A stretch of 64,000 nucleotides of DNA from Fimbriimonadia bacterium (GCA_030430755.1 JAUIKO010000003.1:123023-187022), one strand, 5' to 3'; counted from the stretch's first letter, positions 53,495 to 63,037 are shown. Numbers and translations: made by a program. Notes: generated by a model not told the origin, from the sequence alone.

Positions 53495-54127
53495 ATGATA
53501 TCTCATTTGTTGAATTTTTTCTATCCTAGAAAATGTGGATCTTGTGGAATTTACGATCCCAATTTTCTTTGTCAATCTTGCCTAAATGAAATGCGTCCTT
53601 ATCACCCTACCACCAGTCTATTCCCTATGAATCAACCTATACAATCGGTAACATCCCTTTTCAAATATACTGGCAGAGCCTCTCAAGTTATAGCTAGATT
53701 AAAATATTCTAAGATTACTTCACTTGCTCATCCATTAAGCTCTCTGCTTTACTTAACAGCAGAACATGAGGGACTATTGGAAACAGATATCATTATCCCA
53801 GTCCCTATACATCGATATCGAAGAATAGAACGTGGATATAATCAAGCAGAGTTGTTATGTAGTGCATTTCCTCTAAAATATAAAGATATTGTCCGGCCAT
53901 CTCACCTTAAAAAAAAGATCCATACTCCACCACAAGCTTCAGTGAAAAAGTCCAATCGTAATCCAAAGATGATGAATCCCTATATTTCAACAACGCAAGT
54001 AAACAACAAAAATATACTGATTATCGATGATGTCTATACTACCGGTCAAACCGTTTCATGGTGTGCTGAAGCACTTAAAAAAGCAGGAGCAAAAGAAATT
54101 CATGTCCTTACTCTAGCAAGATCATAG
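53495..54127 (+). CDS. ComF-family phosphoribosyltransferase-like protein
   Basis: The 210 residues have a four-cysteine zinc ribbon (Cys14, Cys17, Cys26, Cys29 in CGSCGIYDPNFLCQSC) and a type I phosphoribosyltransferase domain with RGYNQAELL and the PRPP loop ILIIDDVYTTGQT. ComF proteins take part in DNA uptake during natural transformation in several bacteria. With pilB and pilT in the window, competence is possible. The N-terminus MISHLLNFFYPRKC matches the family start. Confidence 0.85.
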   Translation: MISHLLNFFYPRKCGSCGIYDPNFLCQSCLNEMRPYHPTTSLFPMNQPIQSVTSLFKYTGRASQVIARLKYSKITSLAHPLSSLLYLTAEHEGLLETDIIIPVPIHRYRRIERGYNQAELLCSAFPLKYKDIVRPSHLKKKIHTPPQASVKKSNRNPKMMNPYISTTQVNNKNILIIDDVYTTGQTVSWCAEALKKAGAKEIHVLTLARS

Positions 54128-54225
54128 TTTTTGTAACATTGCATGCACCAATAATTTCAAATACAATATATGATTCATTAAAAATAAAAAATGGAGTAGG
54201 TTTTGATTCAAATCTAAGATGTAGC

Positions 54226-55131
54226 TTAGATCTTGGAAATGATCTCAACATCCTTTTTCATCTGAGAGACCAGGTGATCTAAAGACTCAAATTTCTTTTC
54301 ATCTCGAATTCGTTTTGTAAGTTCTAACCGCACTGGTTTTCCATAAAGTGAGTCACCAGGGTAATCAATGAGAAAAGCTTCTATCACCCGGTGCTTTCCA
54401 TTTACAGTTGGTCTTACTCCGATACTTACAGCCGCTTTAAACAGTCCATACTCAGTCTGGCACCATCCCGCGTAAATACCTAATTTTGGAAGAATAAAAT
54501 CTACAGGTCTGGCTATATTTATTGTAGGAAATCCTAATTTTCTCCCTAATTTCTGCCCGCTTACAACTATACCAGACAACGAGAACCATCGACCAAGCAT
54601 TTTCTTCACTAATTCTAAATCCCCTTCGGATATACACGTCCTAATTTGTGTACTACTTATTCGAAATCCATCCATGTCGACATAATCAACCATATTGGTA
54701 GGTATTCTTTGCTTGAGCCATTCAATGTTTCCTTCCCTGTTCTTTCCAAAAGCATGATCTTTCCCTAAAAAGATTTCTTTTGCTTTTAATGTATTCTGGA
54801 TAACTCTCGAGAAAAAAGAGTCAGCAGATTCCTCTGACAACTTATTATCAAATTTCAAAACCACCACTAAAGACACACCAAGCATCTTCATTCTATCTAA
54901 ATTTTCCTCTAAAGATACAATCGCTTTAGGTGCTTTTTCTGGATTGATAAAATACAGAGGATGTCGATCGAAAGTTAATACCACACTCGGTATCTCTTCG
55001 GCCTGCGCCTTTAATACAGACTGTTTGATTAACTTCTGATGGCCGAGGTGAATACCATCAAAAGTTCCCATACATACAATCGATTCAGTCCATTCAGGAT
55101 CAATTTGTTCAGAATCATACAGAACTAACAT
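54226..55131 (-). CDS. ribF: Riboflavin kinase / FAD synthetase
   Basis: The 301-residue bifunctional enzyme has the N-terminal adenylyltransferase domain with GTFDGIHLGHQKLI (HxGH-type motif) and ISSTQIRTCISEGD, and the C-terminal kinase domain with GRKLGFPTINIARP and NGKHRVIEAFLIDYPGDSLYGKPVRLELTKRIRDEKKFESL. It turns riboflavin into FMN and FAD. It sits 25 bases after csrA at the downstream end of the flagellar block. Confidence 0.95.
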   Translation of the reverse strand: MLVLYDSEQIDPEWTESIVCMGTFDGIHLGHQKLIKQSVLKAQAEEIPSVVLTFDRHPLYFINPEKAPKAIVSLEENLDRMKMLGVSLVVVLKFDNKLSEESADSFFSRVIQNTLKAKEIFLGKDHAFGKNREGNIEWLKQRIPTNMVDYVDMDGFRISSTQIRTCISEGDLELVKKMLGRWFSLSGIVVSGQKLGRKLGFPTINIARPVDFILPKLGIYAGWCQTEYGLFKAAVSIGVRPTVNGKHRVIEAFLIDYPGDSLYGKPVRLELTKRIRDEKKFESLDHLVSQMKKDVEIISKI

Positions 55132-55156
55132 AAGCTATCTCCCTTTTAATCATAAC

Positions 55157-55363
55157 TCAAAAAGGGATATCATCGGTTGAAATATCTGCAGCTAATTCAT
55201 TTTCTGTTTGAATTTGATCATAAATTTCTTTTCTGTGTACACTCACATTCTTGGGAGCTTTAATTCCTAAGCGAACTTGCTCTCCACGAATTTCCAATAC
55301 GACTACTTCAACATGATCACCAACAACAATACTTTGTCCATGTTTTCTTGTTAATACAAGCAC
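55157..55363 (-). CDS. csrA: Carbon storage / translational regulator CsrA
   Basis: The 68 residues begin [48 protein letters not shown], the CsrA signature with the RNA-binding Arg44-type strand. It dimerises and binds GGA motifs in mRNA leaders; in many flagellated bacteria it represses flagellin translation and is held off by FliW. It starts at GTG 55363 with AAGGAGG and AAGGAAG motifs upstream; these GGA motifs could allow self-regulation. fliW lies just upstream in the same operon. Confidence 0.96.
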   Translation of the reverse strand: MLVLTRKHGQSIVVGDHVEVVVLEIRGEQVRLGIKAPKNVSVHRKEIYDQIQTENELAADISTDDIPF

Positions 55364-55461
55364 TTCCTTACGCCCTCCTTGGCTTTACTAATGTACATGG
55401 TAAAATTTTCACATATTTCCATTTATAATTTCCATAAATATAACGAATCTATACTCTTTTA

Positions 55462-55956
55462 TCAAGCAACTTTTTGTTCCACTTTTTCAGTACTTTCCTG
55501 AAATACTTTGTGTTTCACGCTATATTTATCATCTTCTACAACGCACTGCCTTCCTTTGCCAGTTTGCGTATTAACAATAATAGGACCTACAAGATTAATG
55601 GTCATCTCTTTCGGTTTTCCTTTTGGAATATTGACAATAACATAAATCAATGCATCCGAATTTTCATTAATCGATAATTTTTTAGCATCCACAGGGTTAA
55701 TTGTAGGACAATAATCGATAACATATATTGTAGGATCAACAATTAAAAATGCTAAATCCAAATTATCTAAAGATTGAAGCCATCGAAATGGACTATTCTC
55801 TTTATGCTGAATAATAATATAATTTTTCATTTCTGGAAAGCCAAGAATGCCTTCATCAAAACAAACAACATCCTTTTGATGATATTCTAACTCTCCAAAC
55901 TTACCACTGTGAATTTTTAATATTTCAACCGATTCCATGTTCACCTCACTCTTCAT
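55462..55956 (-). CDS. fliW: Flagellar assembly factor FliW
   Basis: The 164 residues have the FliW pattern: CFDEGILGFPEMKNYIIIQHKENSPFRWLQSLDNLDLAFLIVDP, ALIYVIVNIPKGKPKEMTINLVGPIIVNTQTGKGRQCVVEDDKYSVKH. FliW binds free flagellin or, when flagellin is low, CsrA, linking secretion to flagellin synthesis. It has a C-terminal extension rich in Glu, Lys and Val. The ATG at 55938 (MESVEILKIHSG) with a GAGGTG site 4 bases upstream is a better start than 55956, giving 158 residues. It lies between flgL and csrA. Confidence 0.93.
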   Translation of the reverse strand: MKSEVNMESVEILKIHSGKFGELEYHQKDVVCFDEGILGFPEMKNYIIIQHKENSPFRWLQSLDNLDLAFLIVDPTIYVIDYCPTINPVDAKKLSINENSDALIYVIVNIPKGKPKEMTINLVGPIIVNTQTGKGRQCVVEDDKYSVKHKVFQESTEKVEQKVA

Positions 55957-55969
55957 TATCTTTACTCGA

Positions 55970-56866
55970 TTAATCGAGTAAAGATAATGATTCTATTCTT
56001 CTTTTTTCTCCCAATACTTGTACTACTAACTGCATCTTTTGTGATGTCTTTGTCATATCCATAATTAATTCAGACATATCCACTTCTTGTATTTCAGAAA
56101 CTCTAGATGTTACTCTAAGGATTTGTTGTTCATTATTTCGGGTGTATCTAGTAATTTCTTGCTGCTTTCCACCAATCAACCCCATAAGATTTATCATTTT
56201 CTGATGTTCAGTATCAAACGCTTCTAAATCTTGACTTAAACCTGTTGCAGAATCCCTCTTCATATCTTTAGAAACAGCATCCACGATGTTATACAATCTG
56301 ACAAAGTCTTCTCCGAGAACAGTCCCTACTTCAACATCTTTATCAGCAGCTACTTGAATCTTAATATGACTAGTGTCTCCATAATACTGCAAGTTTCCAT
56401 CTTCATCAAAATCAAAAGGTTTATCTTGCGATTGAAGTCCTGCGAAAATATAATTCCCAAAAGAATCTTTTCCATTAGCAATCATGAGTAACTGATCCTT
56501 TGCTGAATTCACCTGAGATTGCAAGGATTCATATTCGCTATCACTTGTTGTTGCAGAGTTAGCACCTCTTAAAATAGAGATTCTAATATCATCGAGAACT
56601 TTTTTTATACTCTCGATATTTCCATAATCATGATTCACTTTAAACTCCGCAAGTTTTAAGTTATCCTTAATTTGTCTCAGAGCTGTTGCTTCTGAACCTG
56701 AAAGATATATTTCATGTGCAGCGCGGGGATCATCACTCGCTCTTTGAAATTTTTTCTGATCTGTTGCTCTTCTACTAGCACGTTCCATCTCCACACCTGC
56801 ATGAAACATATTTTTTTCAGCTTGTATATAAGCTTGTGGTGTTGAAAATCTTGTAATTTCTGGCAT
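55970..56866 (-). CDS. flgL: Flagellar hook-associated protein 3 (hook-filament junction)
   Basis: The 298 residues follow the flagellin-like plan: an N-terminal coiled coil (ITRFSTPQAYIQAEKNMFHAGVEMERASRRATDQKKFQRASDDPRAA), a variable centre with NYIFAGLQSQDKPFDFDEDG, and a C-terminal helix (EVDMSELIMDMTKTSQKMQLVVQVLGEKRRIESLSLLD). It joins FlgK to the filament. GGAGA stands 5 bases before the ATG, and flgK ends 22 bases upstream. Confidence 0.93.
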   Translation of the reverse strand: MPEITRFSTPQAYIQAEKNMFHAGVEMERASRRATDQKKFQRASDDPRAAHEIYLSGSEATALRQIKDNLKLAEFKVNHDYGNIESIKKVLDDIRISILRGANSATTSDSEYESLQSQVNSAKDQLLMIANGKDSFGNYIFAGLQSQDKPFDFDEDGNLQYYGDTSHIKIQVAADKDVEVGTVLGEDFVRLYNIVDAVSKDMKRDSATGLSQDLEAFDTEHQKMINLMGLIGGKQQEITRYTRNNEQQILRVTSRVSEIQEVDMSELIMDMTKTSQKMQLVVQVLGEKRRIESLSLLD

Positions 56867-56888
56867 CTATTTCTCCTAATTTTTATTC

Positions 56889-58295
56889 TTATCCAAACAT
56901 TCTTAATAATTCTTCTTCTAACTGATTCCACTTACGTATTGCACTTACTAACTTAGAAGCATCATTAACGCGCTTTAGGATATCAAGTTCTACCCCTCTT
57001 CTATCAACACCTGTCACACTCAATTTCTGCTCTTCTAATTGTGAACGTACATTTTCTTCATGACCAAACCTGTGTTGAGATCGCTCAGATTCTCGAGCAA
57101 CTCTTGCCTCCATTTCAGTGATATACTCAACGATTCTAAGATCACCTAAAACATCAATTTTTCCATCTTTAAAACGATTAATGGCATGAGCTATCGTACC
57201 ATCTTCAGCTCCAGTACTAATACCTTTTGCAATATTATTCGGATCTTGCTCGATATGCTCAGCTAAAAAGAGACCTTGAACCCCTAAAGCACCTTCTTCA
57301 CCTGGATCTTTAAAGAAAAATGTTCCTGATTCACCCTGTTTATTCACACCTGCTTGATGGTTAATGTTTACTTGATTACGGAGTGTATTGGAAAAATGAT
57401 CTAGTTTTTGAATAAGATCCTCTGTTCTTCCTAAAGCTTGCATATATGCAGAAATTTCACCTCTCATCATGTAAAACTTTAGATCACCCTCCACAAAATA
57501 AGGCTTCTCTATGTCATCGATATTATACTCTTCAGGTAAATGCTTACTATGTTCTGTAGAAACTAAATTGAATTCACCTGCTTTTATAATCAGTCCAAAA
57601 TCTTTCAAGTAAACAACTTTACAATCTACTAACTGAGAAAGATCGGTTATAGCTTTATCCCTAGCATCTAGCATGTCATTGGGAGCTGTTCCATTCACAG
57701 CATTTTCCTTAATCTTTCTCGTAATATTGGCTATTTCATCGCCTAATTTATTAATCTGTTCACGTGTCCCTGCTATTTTTACTTTCATATCTTGAGCATT
57801 CTGTTTTAAAAGCTGATATCTTGTTTTTATAGCATCTATTAGTAAAATAGTTTTCTGCTTGACCTCCTCAGTACCACCTGGCATCCCAGGTCCAGACTGA
57901 AGTCCAGACCAAGAAGCAAAAAAATCATCCAAAGATTGTCTCAATCCGTGAGATCCATCGCCACTATCTGCATTAAAACCGACTTCTTCATTAAAAATAT
58001 CTTCTAGAATTTTATAATCTCGTGATTCTTGCTGAAAAAATGCAGCATGCCCATTTGCTATAAACACTTTATTTACGAGACTCTCATCTGTAATTCTTTC
58101 AGTTCTGTTTATCTGGATACCATTTCCAAATGTTAAAACATTTTTTGATCTAATAACATCTGGAGCCATATCCTCGAAAACAACACGTCTTCTTGTGTAG
58201 TTTGGGTCATCTGCATGAGTTAAATCACTCGAAGCTTGTTGAAGTGATCTCTCGTATGCTGTCATTGACATTGCTAAATTTGATATACTTGCCAT
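56889..58295 (-). CDS. flgK: Flagellar hook-associated protein 1
   Basis: The 468 residues have the N-terminal SISNLAMSMTAYERSLQQASSDLTHADDPNYTRRRVVFED rod-hook motif, a FlgK-type helical core (DDFFASWSGLQSGPGMPG, LLDARDKAITDLSQLVDCKV), and the C-terminal coiled coil that ends in VSAIRKWNQLEEELLRMFG. It caps the hook at the hook-filament junction. A strong AAGGAGGAAT site precedes the ATG. Slightly shorter than E. coli FlgK (547), mainly in the central domain. Confidence 0.93.
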   Translation of the reverse strand: MASISNLAMSMTAYERSLQQASSDLTHADDPNYTRRRVVFEDMAPDVIRSKNVLTFGNGIQINRTERITDESLVNKVFIANGHAAFFQQESRDYKILEDIFNEEVGFNADSGDGSHGLRQSLDDFFASWSGLQSGPGMPGGTEEVKQKTILLIDAIKTRYQLLKQNAQDMKVKIAGTREQINKLGDEIANITRKIKENAVNGTAPNDMLDARDKAITDLSQLVDCKVVYLKDFGLIIKAGEFNLVSTEHSKHLPEEYNIDDIEKPYFVEGDLKFYMMRGEISAYMQALGRTEDLIQKLDHFSNTLRNQVNINHQAGVNKQGESGTFFFKDPGEEGALGVQGLFLAEHIEQDPNNIAKGISTGAEDGTIAHAINRFKDGKIDVLGDLRIVEYITEMEARVARESERSQHRFGHEENVRSQLEEQKLSVTGVDRRGVELDILKRVNDASKLVSAIRKWNQLEEELLRMFG

Positions 58296-58309
58296 ATTCC
58301 TCCTTGAAT

Positions 58310-58780
58310 TTATGCGATATTATCTAAAAGACCTTCCGTGGTCGTTTTCATTCCCATAGTACGATTCGAATTTACTGCAGCTTTTACCAATTGAGTAACC
58401 GTACCATGGATAAAATCGTACTCATTTGTAGCTAATTTTCTGTTATGCTCTATTTGTCTAGAAATATTCCTTGAAACTATTTTCACTTTATTTGTAATAG
58501 ACATGAGTTGCATGGATTCTCTTTCAGATAATTGATCCATGATCTCCTCAATGGCTGAACTAACTCCTAACTGGCGGCTTATATCTTCTCGAACAGCCAC
58601 CGCTTGATCATCTACATTTTTTAATCTCATAAGAAGCCTATCTACTTCTGGCTGAAGCTTGTCGACTTCATGAATATCGCGTCCTACCAGCTTGATACTC
58701 TGCTCATTCAGTATTCTTTCAAGTCGTTCTGCTGTACTCAACCAATCCCACCATAAGGTTTGTAGTCTTCTAGTCTTCAC
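58310..58780 (-). CDS. flgN: Probable FlgN-like flagellar chaperone
   Basis: The 156-residue protein is almost entirely alpha-helical, with heptad-like patterns throughout (LSTAERLERILNEQSIKLVG, LQPEVDRLLMRLKNVDDQ, RNISRQIEHNRKLATNEYDF). Placed directly before flgK and flgL and after the rod-binding protein gene, it occupies the position of FlgN, the export chaperone of FlgK and FlgL. The sequence is too divergent to be sure. It overlaps the upstream gene by four bases. Confidence 0.6.
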   Translation of the reverse strand: MKTRRLQTLWWDWLSTAERLERILNEQSIKLVGRDIHEVDKLQPEVDRLLMRLKNVDDQAVAVREDISRQLGVSSAIEEIMDQLSERESMQLMSITNKVKIVSRNISRQIEHNRKLATNEYDFIHGTVTQLVKAAVNSNRTMGMKTTTEGLLDNIA

Positions 58781-59100
58781 TTTTGAACCTCACCTGAATG
58801 TTTGAACTGAGGAAATTGGTGCTGAACACTCTCCATCATATGGCGAGCAAATCCTATTCCTCCTCTTTCTGTTATCAGCATTGGCAACTGGTCTGAGAGT
58901 TGAGACCATGCAAACTCCTCTTCGCCTTCTTGCTCTTCTCCAAATGGAGTAGCTTTTAGCATTTCATCAAATATTTCCTTAAAAAACATTGCTTCAAATT
59001 CTTTGCAAGACTTTTCAAACACCTTTATATCTTCCTGAGTTGTCTGAAAAGGTTTTTTATGAAATCTATATGTTTCTAGTGGTAAATCAATCGCATCCAT
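58777..59100 (-). CDS. Rod-binding protein, FlgJ N-terminal type
   Basis: The 107 residues match the rod-binding half of FlgJ: KSCKEFEAMFFKEIFDEMLKATPFGEEQEGEEEFAWSQLSDQLPMLITERGGIGFARHMMESVQHQ. The muramidase half is absent, as in most phyla outside gamma- and betaproteobacteria. It caps the growing rod. It lies 15 bases after flgI and overlaps the flgN-like gene by four bases (ATGA). Confidence 0.85.
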   Translation of the reverse strand: MDAIDLPLETYRFHKKPFQTTQEDIKVFEKSCKEFEAMFFKEIFDEMLKATPFGEEQEGEEEFAWSQLSDQLPMLITERGGIGFARHMMESVQHQFPQFKHSGEVQK

Positions 59101-59115
59101 ACTTTTAATATCCTA

Positions 59116-60351
59116 TTACTGTACTATTAACCTTGCTTTAAGAGCTCCCTGTTGTTTTAAACCTTGTAAGATAGCAATAATATCTCTTGAGCTCACTTTT
59201 AAGGTTTGAAAGATTTTCGCTAAATCTGCAACAGTGGTTGTTGGTGGCATCAAAGCGATCTGTGCCTTTTCCTCGTCTACCTTCACTGTTGTGGTCTGCT
59301 CAATTTCAATATCTTCAGATAATTCTTCTTCACCCTTTTCAGGATTTTTCTTTTTCTCTTCCTTACCAGATATTTTTAGGTCATTCTGTATTTGTACACT
59401 TAAATTACCATGAGCAACCATTGCAGGCCCTAGTCTCACATTTCCACCCATAACAATCGTTCCTGTTCTTTCGTTGACTATTACTTTGGCTTCTATATCC
59501 GCTAAAACGGTAATCTGCTCAACTTGACTCATCACTTTAACATAATCCGCTTCTGCAGGAAGATTTAACTGAATAGTGCCCCCATCTTGTGCTTTAACTT
59601 GAAATTTTGGAAACACATGCTTGATTTTTTCAGCAACTCGTTGAGCTGTTGTCAAGTCTCCATCCAATAAATCAAGGAACATCCGATTTCCTTCAAAGAT
59701 GTACTGTGTGGGAATGGTTTTTTCAATAACACCACCTCCAGGCACTCTTCCGATCGTTGCATGATTTTTTTGTCCACCAGCTCCTCCTCCTCGAGCTATA
59801 AAACCACCAATACTTAACGCACCTTGCGCTATAGCCATAGGTTGATGAGGATTCCCTACCGCATACAGTCTTACTTCAGAAAGATATCCCCCTTGTAAAC
59901 TTTTCGCATCTCCCATCGATTGTACAGTGACATCAATAGGGCTACCTGGAGAAGCAAATGGAGGCAATTCTGCTGTGACTGAAACGAGGGCAATATTTTT
60001 ACTACTTAATTGACTTGGTTGAACATTTGTACCAAATGCTTTTAAGCTGTTAGAAAACATATTAGAAGTAGCTTGTACCCCTTTAGAATCCCCAGTTCCC
60101 TCGAGTCCAATCACAAGACCATATCCTTTTAAGAAATTAGATCTTACGCCTCGAAATTTAGCAATATCTTTAATTCGAACTTCTACACCATCTTTTTCAG
60201 CACTTTGAATACTTTTTTGATTATATTCAAGTTGCCTTTTTTGATTATTTAAATCTGGATCAGCTGCAGCATAACTCTTCGGACTACTTACAATCGCAAT
60301 CCCTACGGCGCACATCATGCACGATATTTTTTTAAAAACCATTCTATTCAT
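59116..60351 (-). CDS. flgI: Flagellar P-ring protein FlgI
   Basis: The 411 residues have a signal peptide and the FlgI core: VRIKDIAKFRGVRSNFLKGYGLVIGLEGTGDSKGVQATSNMFSNSLKAFG, NIALVSVTAELPPFASPGSPIDVTVQSMGDAKSLQGGYL, VNERTGTIVMGGNVRLGPAMVAHGNLSV and TVADLAKIFQTLKVSSRDIIAILQGLKQQGAL. It builds the ring around the rod in the peptidoglycan layer. A charged insert rich in Lys and Glu (about residues 325-355) sits in the C-terminal part. GGAG ribosome binding site. Confidence 0.96.
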   Translation of the reverse strand: MNRMVFKKISCMMCAVGIAIVSSPKSYAAADPDLNNQKRQLEYNQKSIQSAEKDGVEVRIKDIAKFRGVRSNFLKGYGLVIGLEGTGDSKGVQATSNMFSNSLKAFGTNVQPSQLSSKNIALVSVTAELPPFASPGSPIDVTVQSMGDAKSLQGGYLSEVRLYAVGNPHQPMAIAQGALSIGGFIARGGGAGGQKNHATIGRVPGGGVIEKTIPTQYIFEGNRMFLDLLDGDLTTAQRVAEKIKHVFPKFQVKAQDGGTIQLNLPAEADYVKVMSQVEQITVLADIEAKVIVNERTGTIVMGGNVRLGPAMVAHGNLSVQIQNDLKISGKEEKKKNPEKGEEELSEDIEIEQTTTVKVDEEKAQIALMPPTTTVADLAKIFQTLKVSSRDIIAILQGLKQQGALKARLIVQ

Positions 60352-60380
60352 TGTTATTAACTCCTATAAATGCCTGTTTA

Positions 60381-60983
60381 TTAGAACAACCAATCCAATA
60401 TCTTTGTCATTATTCCCTTTCTTTGCCTTTCAGCAATCTGACCTTCTGCATCTAATTTAATACTACTTTCAGCAACTTTATCACTTCTGATAGTATTATC
60501 ACTTCGAATATCAAACTTGCTTATAACGCCGCTTAGTACATAATTTTGTGTTTCGTTGTTCACAATAATTTCTTTATTTGCTTCGATGATATATCGATCT
60601 CTTGGGAGTTTCTCTTTTATCACCGCAGTCACGGAAGTTTTCATGGTATTTGTTTGAACGGTTGTTCCACTCCCTTGATTACTACTATTCGTTTCTGTTT
60701 TTGCTGGACTAAACCAACTATCGATAAAACTAAAGTTAAGAAGAGTCTTGATTAAACTCTGATCTTTTTTACTCATGCTCGTATTAGCATTAAAGTTAGC
60801 AATGGCCTTTTCATCAATGACAACCGTAATAATATCCCCTACTTCCGAAGCAATATTGTCGACTAAACAATCTTTTTCTAAACTTGTAAAAGCACTTCCG
60901 GGATTATCGTCTTTGTATATTACTTCTGCTTGCAAAACACTAAAAAATGCTCCTATCCCTATCACCCATATTGATAACTTCAT
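60381..60983 (-). CDS. flgH: Flagellar L-ring protein FlgH
   Basis: The 200 residues show a signal peptide and the FlgH barrel region: FTSLEKDCLVDNIASEVGDIITVVIDEKAIANFNANTSMSKK, SSNQGSGTTVQTNTMKTSVTAVIKEKLPRDRYIIEANKEIIVNNETQNYVLSGVISKFDIRSDNTIRSDKVAESSIKLDAEG. It forms the outer-membrane bushing of the flagellum, confirming an outer membrane. A Cys lipobox is not evident at the signal-peptide end (VLQAEVIYK), unlike E. coli FlgH. It overlaps flgA by four bases, with GAGGTT upstream. Confidence 0.92.
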   Translation of the reverse strand: MKLSIWVIGIGAFFSVLQAEVIYKDDNPGSAFTSLEKDCLVDNIASEVGDIITVVIDEKAIANFNANTSMSKKDQSLIKTLLNFSFIDSWFSPAKTETNSSNQGSGTTVQTNTMKTSVTAVIKEKLPRDRYIIEANKEIIVNNETQNYVLSGVISKFDIRSDNTIRSDKVAESSIKLDAEGQIAERQRKGIMTKILDWLF

Positions 60984-62113
60984 ATTCTAACCTCCACAAT
61001 ATTTTCTTTATTTAAAACCCCATGAACTATATGACCCTTTTTAATTTCCACATCTATTTCCTTTCCTACAAACCCATCTGATTTACATTTTCCGCTCATT
61101 TCTAAAATTACTCCCCCTAAGATTCCCCTTACTTTAACTTGCTTATTTTTCTTAACATCAGGAATTTCTTTCTTCTGCACAAAAGAGAGTGTACGCGTTT
61201 TAAATTTCTTATGATTTACATAAATGTCTATATGAACATAATATTTATTCTTCGATCTTCTAACATGATGAACAAGCATCTTCCATGTTTTCGAGGGAAC
61301 GATCACAGGAGCTGTCTGGTTTCCGTGTTGCAATGAAACATTATCTGTTGAATAAGTCTTTTTTAAGACTTCAAGCCCCATAGCTAATAATTGCTCCCAC
61401 GGAATCTCATATGAATCTCTTGTAACTCTAACCTGTTTTGCTCCAAGGAATCTTATGTTATTGTTTCCTCCAATAATGCTCAGTTTTTTCTGTAAACTAC
61501 TAGCTGTAATAAGCTTTGAATGGCCTGGTGAAATCCTCTTAGAAATACATATATCCAGTAGCTTCTTTTCAACACCATTTAAACATGATTGTTCCAGAAC
61601 ATCAGAAAGTCGACAATCACTACGAGGAATCGAAGCGTTCTTTTTCAAGACCAGTGAGATTATTTCTCTACTCTTCTTCGGCTCTTCATCAAGAACATCC
61701 TTCAAAACACCTGATACACTCTGTATTTTTCCAGCTCCTTGAAGATTTGGCCATCCCATAGCATAGTCAACAAAACTTCCTGCAAACCGATTCTCTTTTG
61801 ATTCAGCATCCAATTGTTTTAACCTGGCTATCTGAATTCTTCCAAGGTGTTTTTTATCCTCACCATAAATTCCAAAAACATTTCCAGACGAGTCAACATC
61901 CAAAATATCTGGACTATTTGGAGCAAGTATTTTAGGAACAACTCTGCCACCCTCTTGATGAGAGATCACACCATTGTTCACACATAGATCGATTCTTTTA
62001 TGTAAAAACTTTTTATGATCTTTTTTTACACAGAAGTACCCCTCTCCTTCCACCTGGAAGGAGAAAAACGGTATTGAACTGATACTTAATATTGCTCCGA
62101 ATAATCCTATCAC
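60980..62113 (-). CDS. flgA: Flagella basal body P-ring formation protein FlgA, long form
   Basis: The 377 residues have a hydrophobic N-terminus (signal peptide) and a C-terminal SAF/FlgA chaperone domain with RTLSFVQKKEIPDVKKNKQVKVRGILGGVILEMSGKCKSDGFVGKEIDVEIKKGHIVHGVLNKENIVEV. FlgA assists FlgI polymerisation in the periplasm. E. coli FlgA has about 220 residues; the extra 150 are at the N-terminal side, without a known fold. Flanked by flgG 6 bases upstream and flgH overlapping by four. Confidence 0.85.
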   Translation of the reverse strand: MIGLFGAILSISSIPFFSFQVEGEGYFCVKKDHKKFLHKRIDLCVNNGVISHQEGGRVVPKILAPNSPDILDVDSSGNVFGIYGEDKKHLGRIQIARLKQLDAESKENRFAGSFVDYAMGWPNLQGAGKIQSVSGVLKDVLDEEPKKSREIISLVLKKNASIPRSDCRLSDVLEQSCLNGVEKKLLDICISKRISPGHSKLITASSLQKKLSIIGGNNNIRFLGAKQVRVTRDSYEIPWEQLLAMGLEVLKKTYSTDNVSLQHGNQTAPVIVPSKTWKMLVHHVRRSKNKYYVHIDIYVNHKKFKTRTLSFVQKKEIPDVKKNKQVKVRGILGGVILEMSGKCKSDGFVGKEIDVEIKKGHIVHGVLNKENIVEVRI

Positions 62114-62119
62114 TTACTT

Positions 62120-62905
62120 CTAGCCTCCAATACTGTTGACGTAACCCCACATCTGATCTGCTCTACTAATACCCTGAGACATCATCTGCGTATTTCTTGT
62201 CAACATAACCGTTTCGATTAGTAAAGGAACAATTTTTACATTCGAAGATTCCAGAGAACCTTGCTGTACACTTCCAGCACCTTCCTCCCCTGGATTTATC
62301 ACACGTGCTTCTCCTGCAGTCGGCCCTAAAGCACGTAAGTTACTCCCTACTTTTACCAAACCTTCTTCATTGTTAAATACAGCTAATTGAACTGTCCCTA
62401 ATTCAGCAGGTTCATCCTGACCTGGTATTTTTACGGAAACTATTCCATTAGGAGTAACCGTCACTTCTGTACCACCTTCAGGAATGACAATATTTGGTTC
62501 TAAAGGATAACCATCAGATGTTACAATTTGTCCATCTGCTGATCTCTTAAAAGATCCATCTCTTGTATAATGAATGACGCCATCTTTCATCACTTGAAAC
62601 CAACCTTTACCTGTTATGGCTAAATCAAGGTCATTTCCTGTGCTGATAAGTTGTCCTTGGGAAAAATCTGTACTTGTACTCACTACCTTCACCCCTTGCC
62701 CATACTGCAAAGGACTTGGAAGTACCGAATCTTCTCCCGTAGCTGCACCTGGAGTGCGAACTGTCTGATAAGAAACATCTGACAAGTTCACTCTCTCATG
62801 CTTTGCTCCCGTGACATTGGTCATACCTAACATCTGACCATTTACTTTAAATGCTGTATAAGCTGAATCTAATCCACTCCCTAGAGTATGCATTGCTGCA
62901 TCCAT
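62120..62905 (-). CDS. flgG: Flagellar distal rod protein FlgG
   Basis: The 261 residues have the rod-protein layout: an N-terminal helix (LGSGLDSAYTAFKVNGQMLGMTNVTGAKHERVNLSDVSYQTV), the central GNDLDLAITGKGWFQVMKDGVIHYTRDGSFKRSADGQIVTSDGYPLEPNI and a C-terminal helix with QQGSLESSNVKIVPLLIETVMLTRNTQMMSQGISRADQMWGYVNSIGG. It forms the distal rod in the periplasm. A strong ACACGGAGGAAAT site precedes the ATG. A 132-base gap separates it from flgF. Confidence 0.92.
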   Translation of the reverse strand: MDAAMHTLGSGLDSAYTAFKVNGQMLGMTNVTGAKHERVNLSDVSYQTVRTPGAATGEDSVLPSPLQYGQGVKVVSTSTDFSQGQLISTGNDLDLAITGKGWFQVMKDGVIHYTRDGSFKRSADGQIVTSDGYPLEPNIVIPEGGTEVTVTPNGIVSVKIPGQDEPAELGTVQLAVFNNEEGLVKVGSNLRALGPTAGEARVINPGEEGAGSVQQGSLESSNVKIVPLLIETVMLTRNTQMMSQGISRADQMWGYVNSIGG

Positions 62906-63037
62906 ATGATTTCCTCCGTGTTTTCAGCTAAATAGGATAAAGTCAACTATGAGAAGCATTCACCTTCTATAGATACCTGCATATAAAAAATTCACATGCT
63001 CCAGTATATTTAAACCACTTAGCTATCAATTCTTTTG

